Shown: positions 59,795 to 64,000 of the stretch, one piece after another
Layout of the letters: the number at the start of each line of letters is the position of its first letter
Position numbering within the stretch: the first letter of the stretch is position 1
DNA from: Aradus depressus
Lineage: Eukaryota > Arthropoda > Insecta > Hemiptera > Aradidae
Reading direction: 5' to 3'
NCBI GenBank assembly: GCA_963662175.1
Contig: OY759221.1
Span: 34,160,045 to 34,224,044, forward strand
DNA: 64,000 bases
Made by a program: the position numbers and the translations under genes
The notes under the pieces: generated by a model
The model's input: only the letters and a program-made list of their open reading frames with translations
Told to the model about the DNA's origin: nothing
The model's database searches: none

Positions 59795-61275
59795 TAAATA
59801 AAGCTGAAACGGGGTTTGTTTGTATGTTTGTTCCAGCATCACGCCCAAACGGCTGGACGGATCTTCATGAAACTTCACATGTAGCATTCTTTTGAGCCCG
59901 ATTGAATAATAGGCTATGTGGCGTCCCAGAATTTTGAACGGTAGGGGGGGTCGTAAGGGGGGCCTAAGTATATAAATAGTCCTACCTCATTAACTGTTGG
60001 TCGGATTGTCACGAAATTTCACATGTAGTATTCTTAAAGGCCAATATGAAAAATATTGTGTGTGGCGTCCCAAAATTTTAAATGGAAGGGGGGGTTGTGG
60101 GCGTAGGCCTAAATATAAATATAGTGATAGATCTTTAACGGATGATCAGATTGTCATGAAATTTCACATGTAGTATTCTTAAAGGCCAAATTGAAAAATA
60201 TTGTGTGTGGCGTCCCAAAATTTTAAATGGGAGGGGGGGTTGAGGGGGGGGGCTAAGTATAAATATAGAGCTAGCTCATTAACGGTTGATCGTATTGTCA
60301 CGAAATTTCCCATGTAGTATTCCTGAAGGCCAAATAGAAAAATAAGGTGTGTGGCGTCCCAAAGTTTTGAACGGGTGGGGGGTTTGGGGGGGGGGGGGGC
60401 TAAATATAAATATAGAGCTAGCTCATTAACGGTTGATCGTATTGTCACGAAATTTCCCATGTAGTATTCCTGAAGGCCAAATAGAAAAATAAGATGTGTG
60501 GTGTCCCAAAGTTTTGAACGGGTGGGGGGGTTGAAGGGGGGGGGGCTAAGTATAAATATAGAGCTAGCTCATTAACGGTTGATCGTATTGTCACGAAATT
60601 TCCCATGTAGTATTCCTGAAGGCCAAATAAAAAAATAAGGTGTGTGGCGTCCCAAAGTTTTGAACGGGAGGGGGGGTTGTGGGGGGGCCTAAGTATAAAT
60701 ATAGAGCTAGCTCATTAACGGGTGGTCGCATTGTCACGAAGTTTCACATGTAGTAAAAAAAAAAGGTGTGTGGCGACCCAAAGTTATGAACGGGAGGGGG
60801 GGTTGTGGGGGGGGGGGAGGCTAAGTATAAATATAGTGGTAGCTCATTAACGGGTGGTCGTATTGTCATGGAATTTCACATGTATTATTCTTAAAAGCCA
60901 ATATAGGGTGTATAAGTCACAAAATTTTGAACGGGAGGATGGATTGATGGGGGCCTAAGTATAAGTATAGTGATAAGTCATTAACGGATGATCGGATTGT
61001 CACGAAATTTCACATGTAGTATTCATAAAGGCCAAATAGAAAAATAGGGTGTTTGACATCAAAAAATTGTGAACGGGAGGGGGGTTATGGGGGTAGGCCT
61101 AAATTTGAAGATAGTGATAGGTCATTAACGGATGATTGGATTGTCATGGAATTTCACATGTAGTATTCTTGATGGCCAAATAGAAAAATACACTATGTGA
61201 CATCTTAAAAATTTGGAGGGGGGGGGGGGGGCTAAGCATAAAAATAATGCTGAATGATTAAAGGGCAATCGGATT
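59795..61275 (+). repeat. Helitron-like ~145-bp tandem array with G tracts
   Basis: The left edge (AAGCTGAAACGGGGTTTG, GTTTGTTCC, ACGGCTGGACGGATC) resembles the 5' part of arthropod Helitron-type repeats. About ten units follow (period 130-148 bp), each with CTCATTAACGG, TGTCACGAAATTTC, CATGTAGTATTC, GTGGCGTCCCAAA and a 6-14-bp G run. An (AT)n tract of about 80 bp precedes it at 59709-59787. Confidence 0.85.
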
Positions 61276-61299
61276 GTCATGAATTTCACATGTAGTAGT

Positions 61300-62725
61300 A
61301 GTAACTATGTATTCGCTGTGGGGTTCACTGTTGCAAGACATTTACTAGCTGTGATGCCCAGCGTTCCTAACTATGTAGTATCTATGGGGTCCGCTGTTCC
61401 AAAACACTTACTAGCTGTGTTGCCCAGCGTTCCGAACTTCGTACTAGCTGTGGGGTCCGCTGTTGCAAGGCACATACTAGATGTGGTGCCCAGGGTTCCT
61501 AACTTCGTACTAGCTGTGGTGTCCGCTGTTGCAAGGCACAAACTAGATGTGGTGCTCAGCGTTCCTAACTTCGTACTAGCTGTGCGGTCCGCTGTTGCAA
61601 GGCACATACTAGATGTGGTGCTCAGCGTTCCTAACTTCATACTAGCTGTGGGGTCCGCTGTTGCAAGGCACTTACTAGCTGTGTTGCCCAGCGTTCCTAA
61701 CTTAGTACTAGCTGTGGTGTCCGCTGTTGCAAGGCACATACTAGATGTGGTGCCCAGGGTTCCTAACTTCGTACTAGCTGTGGGGTCCGCTGTTGCAATG
61801 CACAAACTAGATGTGGTGCTCAGCGTTCCTAACTTCATACTAGCTGTGGGGTCCGCTGTTGCAAGGCACAAACTAGATGTGGTGCCCAGGGTTCCTAACT
61901 TCGTACTAGCTGTGGTGTCCGCTGTTGCAAGGCACATACTAGATGTGGTGCTCAGCGTTCCTAACTTCGTACTAGCTGTGGGGTCCGCTGTTGCAAGGCA
62001 CATACTAGATGTGGTGCTCAGCGTTCCTAACTTCGTACTAGCTGTGGTGTCCGCTGTTGCAAGGCACATACTAGATGTGGTGCTCAGCGTTCCTAACTTC
62101 GTACTAGCTGTGGGGTCCGCTGTTGCAAGGCACATACTAGATGTGGTGCTCAGCGTTCCTAACTTCGTACTAGCTGTGGTGTCCGCTGTTGCAAGGCACA
62201 TACTAGATGTGGTGCCCAGGGTTCCTAACTTCGTACTAGCTGTGGTGACCGCTGTTGCAAGGCACAAACTAGAATGTGGTGCTCAGCGTTCCTAACTTCG
62301 TACTACCTGTGAGGTCCGCTGTTGCAAGGCTCATACTCGCTGTGTTGCCCAGCGTTCCGAACTTCGTACTAGCTGTGGGGTCCGCTGTTGCAAGGCACAT
62401 ACTAGATGTGGTGCCCAGGGTTCCTAACTTCGTACTAGCTGTGGTGTCCGCTGTTGCAAGGCACATACTAGATGTGGTGCTCAGCGTTCCGAACTTCGTA
62501 CTAGCTGTGGGGTCCGCTGTTGCAAGGCACAAACTAGATGTGGTGCTCAGCGTTCCGAACTTCGTACTACCTGTGGGGTCCGCTGTTGCAAGGCACAAAC
62601 TAGATGTGGTGCTCAGCGTTCCGAACTTCGTACTAGCTGTGGGGTCCGCTGTTGCAAGGCACATACTAGATATGGTGCCCAGGGTTCCTAACTTCGTACT
62701 AGCTGTGGTGTCCGCTGTTGCAAAT
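61300..62725 (+). repeat. 66-bp minisatellite, about 21 units
   Basis: The unit contains GTACTAGCTGTGGGGTCCGC, TGTTGCAAGGCACATACTAG and ATGTGGTGCTCAGCGTTCC. As 66 is divisible by three and the unit lacks stops in several frames, long open frames exist on both strands: 338 codons plus (61279-62295), 298 codons minus, with a one-base insertion at 62273. The plus frame repeats VLAVGSAVARHILDVVLSVP. No signal of a real gene is seen, so I treat it as satellite DNA. Confidence 0.93.
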
Positions 62726-62759
62726 TAATACAGCTATGTTGGTAGATAGGCAGCATCCA

Positions 62760-63860
62760 GAAACGAAGATGGTCAACCAAAGAAAGATTCAGATGTATCG
62801 GGAAAGTCCCATTCGAAGGACGACGTGCTCAAAGTTATTTTTATCTTCCCGATTAAAACATCTGACCTAAGTGACTGGCTAGATTTCTAAATGGCGATCC
62901 TGAGCTCGGTAAACTCCATTCTTCAAATTTCTCGCTTTTAAACGGTTTTTAGTATTAATATTTGTTAAAACTGATATACAGATTCAGATATATCGGGGAA
63001 GTCCCATCCGAAGGACGACGTGCTCAAATTTATTTTTAACCTAAGTGAAATTTCAGCTACCCAGGTTTAGATACGTAACATACGACTCATTATCGAGTAC
63101 CTGACATACGAAAAAGCCCTCGATCATAGCTTAGAGTCCAAACCGAAGGACGACGTGCTCAAGTTATTTTTAACGTAAATGAAATTTCAACTTCCCAGGT
63201 TTAGATAAGTAACATACGACTCATTATCGAGTACCCGACATACGAAAAGGCCCTCGATCATAGCTTAAAGTCCAAACCGAAGGACGACGTGCTCAAATTT
63301 ATTTTTATCTTCCCGATTAAAACATCTGACCTAAGTGACTTGGCTAGATTTCGAAATGGCGATCCTGAGCTCGGTAAACTCCATTCTTCAAATTTCTCGC
63401 TTTTAAACGGTTTTTAGTTTTAATATTTGTTAAAACTGATGAACAACCGGGATATCTGAATCCTACACAAAAATTGAAATAAAAATGTTTTTCGAAAAAC
63501 GTCGGGCTAAATACCATTCTTCAAACTTCCTGCTTTTTAACGGTTTATAGATTTAATATTTGTTAAAACTGATAGACAGATTTAGATATATCGGGAAAGT
63601 CCTATCCGAAGGACGACGTGCTCAAGGTTTTTTGAACCTAAGTGAAATTTTAGCTACCTAGGTTTAGTTACATAACATAGGACTCATTATCGAGCACCTG
63701 ACATACAAAAAGGCCCTCGATCATAGCCTAAAGTTTAATCCGAAGGACGACATGCTCAAATTTATTTTTATCTTCCCGAATAAAATATCTGACCTAAGTG
63801 CCTTGGCTAGATTTCTAAGTGGCGATCCTGAGCTCGATAGACTCCATATGTATGATAAAA
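62760..63860 (-). repeat. Tandem array derived from a diverged tRNA-type SINE
   Basis: The blocks GTCCCATCCGAAGGACGACG, GAGTACCTGACATACGAAAA, and GGCGATCCTGAGCTCGGTAA match, in the same order, the minus strand of the SINE (GTCCCATCCGAAGGACGGCG, GAGTACCTGACATCGTACAG, GCGATCTTGAGCTCAGTAAG). The blocks recur at about 62800, 63000, 63140, 63270, 63600 and 63730, separated by non-SINE filler that also repeats (CTCGCTTTTAAACGG). Confidence 0.8.
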
Positions 63861-64000
63861 TAAGTTACCGTTTGGTTTCTACTAACATTATCAAGGAAGA
63901 AATGTGGAATATAAGTGGGCTTTGGAGATGGTAGTAGGAAGTTGGCAGGAGTGTTGGGTGATGTCACGTACCCTATGTTGAGCGGAACGTTTGTCTATAT

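Noticed and set aside
61279..62728. Long ORFs on both strands as a repetitive protein gene
   Set aside because: The frames follow from a stop-free 66-bp satellite unit, are open on both strands and have no splice, start or domain evidence.

Overview
This is a eukaryotic nuclear window, very AT-rich and dominated by transposable elements and tandem repeats. The spliced genes recognised are animal genes with insect-like relatives (a Spinster-type MFS transporter, ANKMY2, an SLC6 transporter of the glycine-transporter type). A repeat-rich insect or other arthropod genome is the most likely source; I cannot name the species from sequence alone. No bacterial, organellar or CRISPR features are visible.

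Host genes. All four lie on the minus strand. (1) 30508-30757: one 5' coding exon of a Spinster-like transporter; no later exon was recognised in the 30 kb to its left. (2) 31712-37119: a six-exon gene that splices into a 227-residue protein with four predicted membrane segments; I do not recognise the family. (3) 43297-51263: a complete six-exon ANKMY2 gene, 450 codons, with N-terminal ankyrin repeats and a C-terminal MYND zinc finger. (4) 56557-59180: the last two coding exons of an SLC6 neurotransmitter transporter; its upstream exons lie beyond the window or were not seen.

Repeats by region. 1-30 kb is almost entirely mobile-element debris: many copies of one tRNA-derived SINE family (about 330 bp), many copies of an unclassified family with ACTTCCCC-stem terminal hairpins, a family with CGTGAAAACGTC ends and a small basic ORF, three hAT-type elements with 8-bp duplications, a pogo/Tigger-like MITE, a 265-bp MITE, and a 468-bp near-perfect foldback. 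27.5-28.95 kb is an 89-bp minisatellite with 15 copies of its core. 32.7-33.58 kb is a young 5'-truncated Jockey-like LINE. 40.47-41.25 kb is another hAT MITE. ANKMY2 introns hold SINEs, foldbacks and a degraded LINE lies just upstream of the gene. 57.3-57.9 kb is a hAT element carrying a nested TTAA-flanked inverted repeat. 59.8-64 kb is a composite of three consecutive tandem arrays: a Helitron-like ~145-bp unit with G tracts, a 66-bp unit open in frame on both strands, and an array derived from a diverged SINE.

Most interesting points. Reading through the ANKMY2 exon 2 splice donor gives 12 more in-frame residues that mimic the start of exon 3, then a stop and a polyadenylation signal inside a dispersed repeat: a candidate short ankyrin-only isoform. 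The right end shows a SINE turned into a satellite-like array. The unclassified ACTTCCCC family and the CGTGAAAACGTC family look like mobile families that could be followed up. All exon models are manual, from splice signals, frame and protein similarity from memory; no alignment or search was run.
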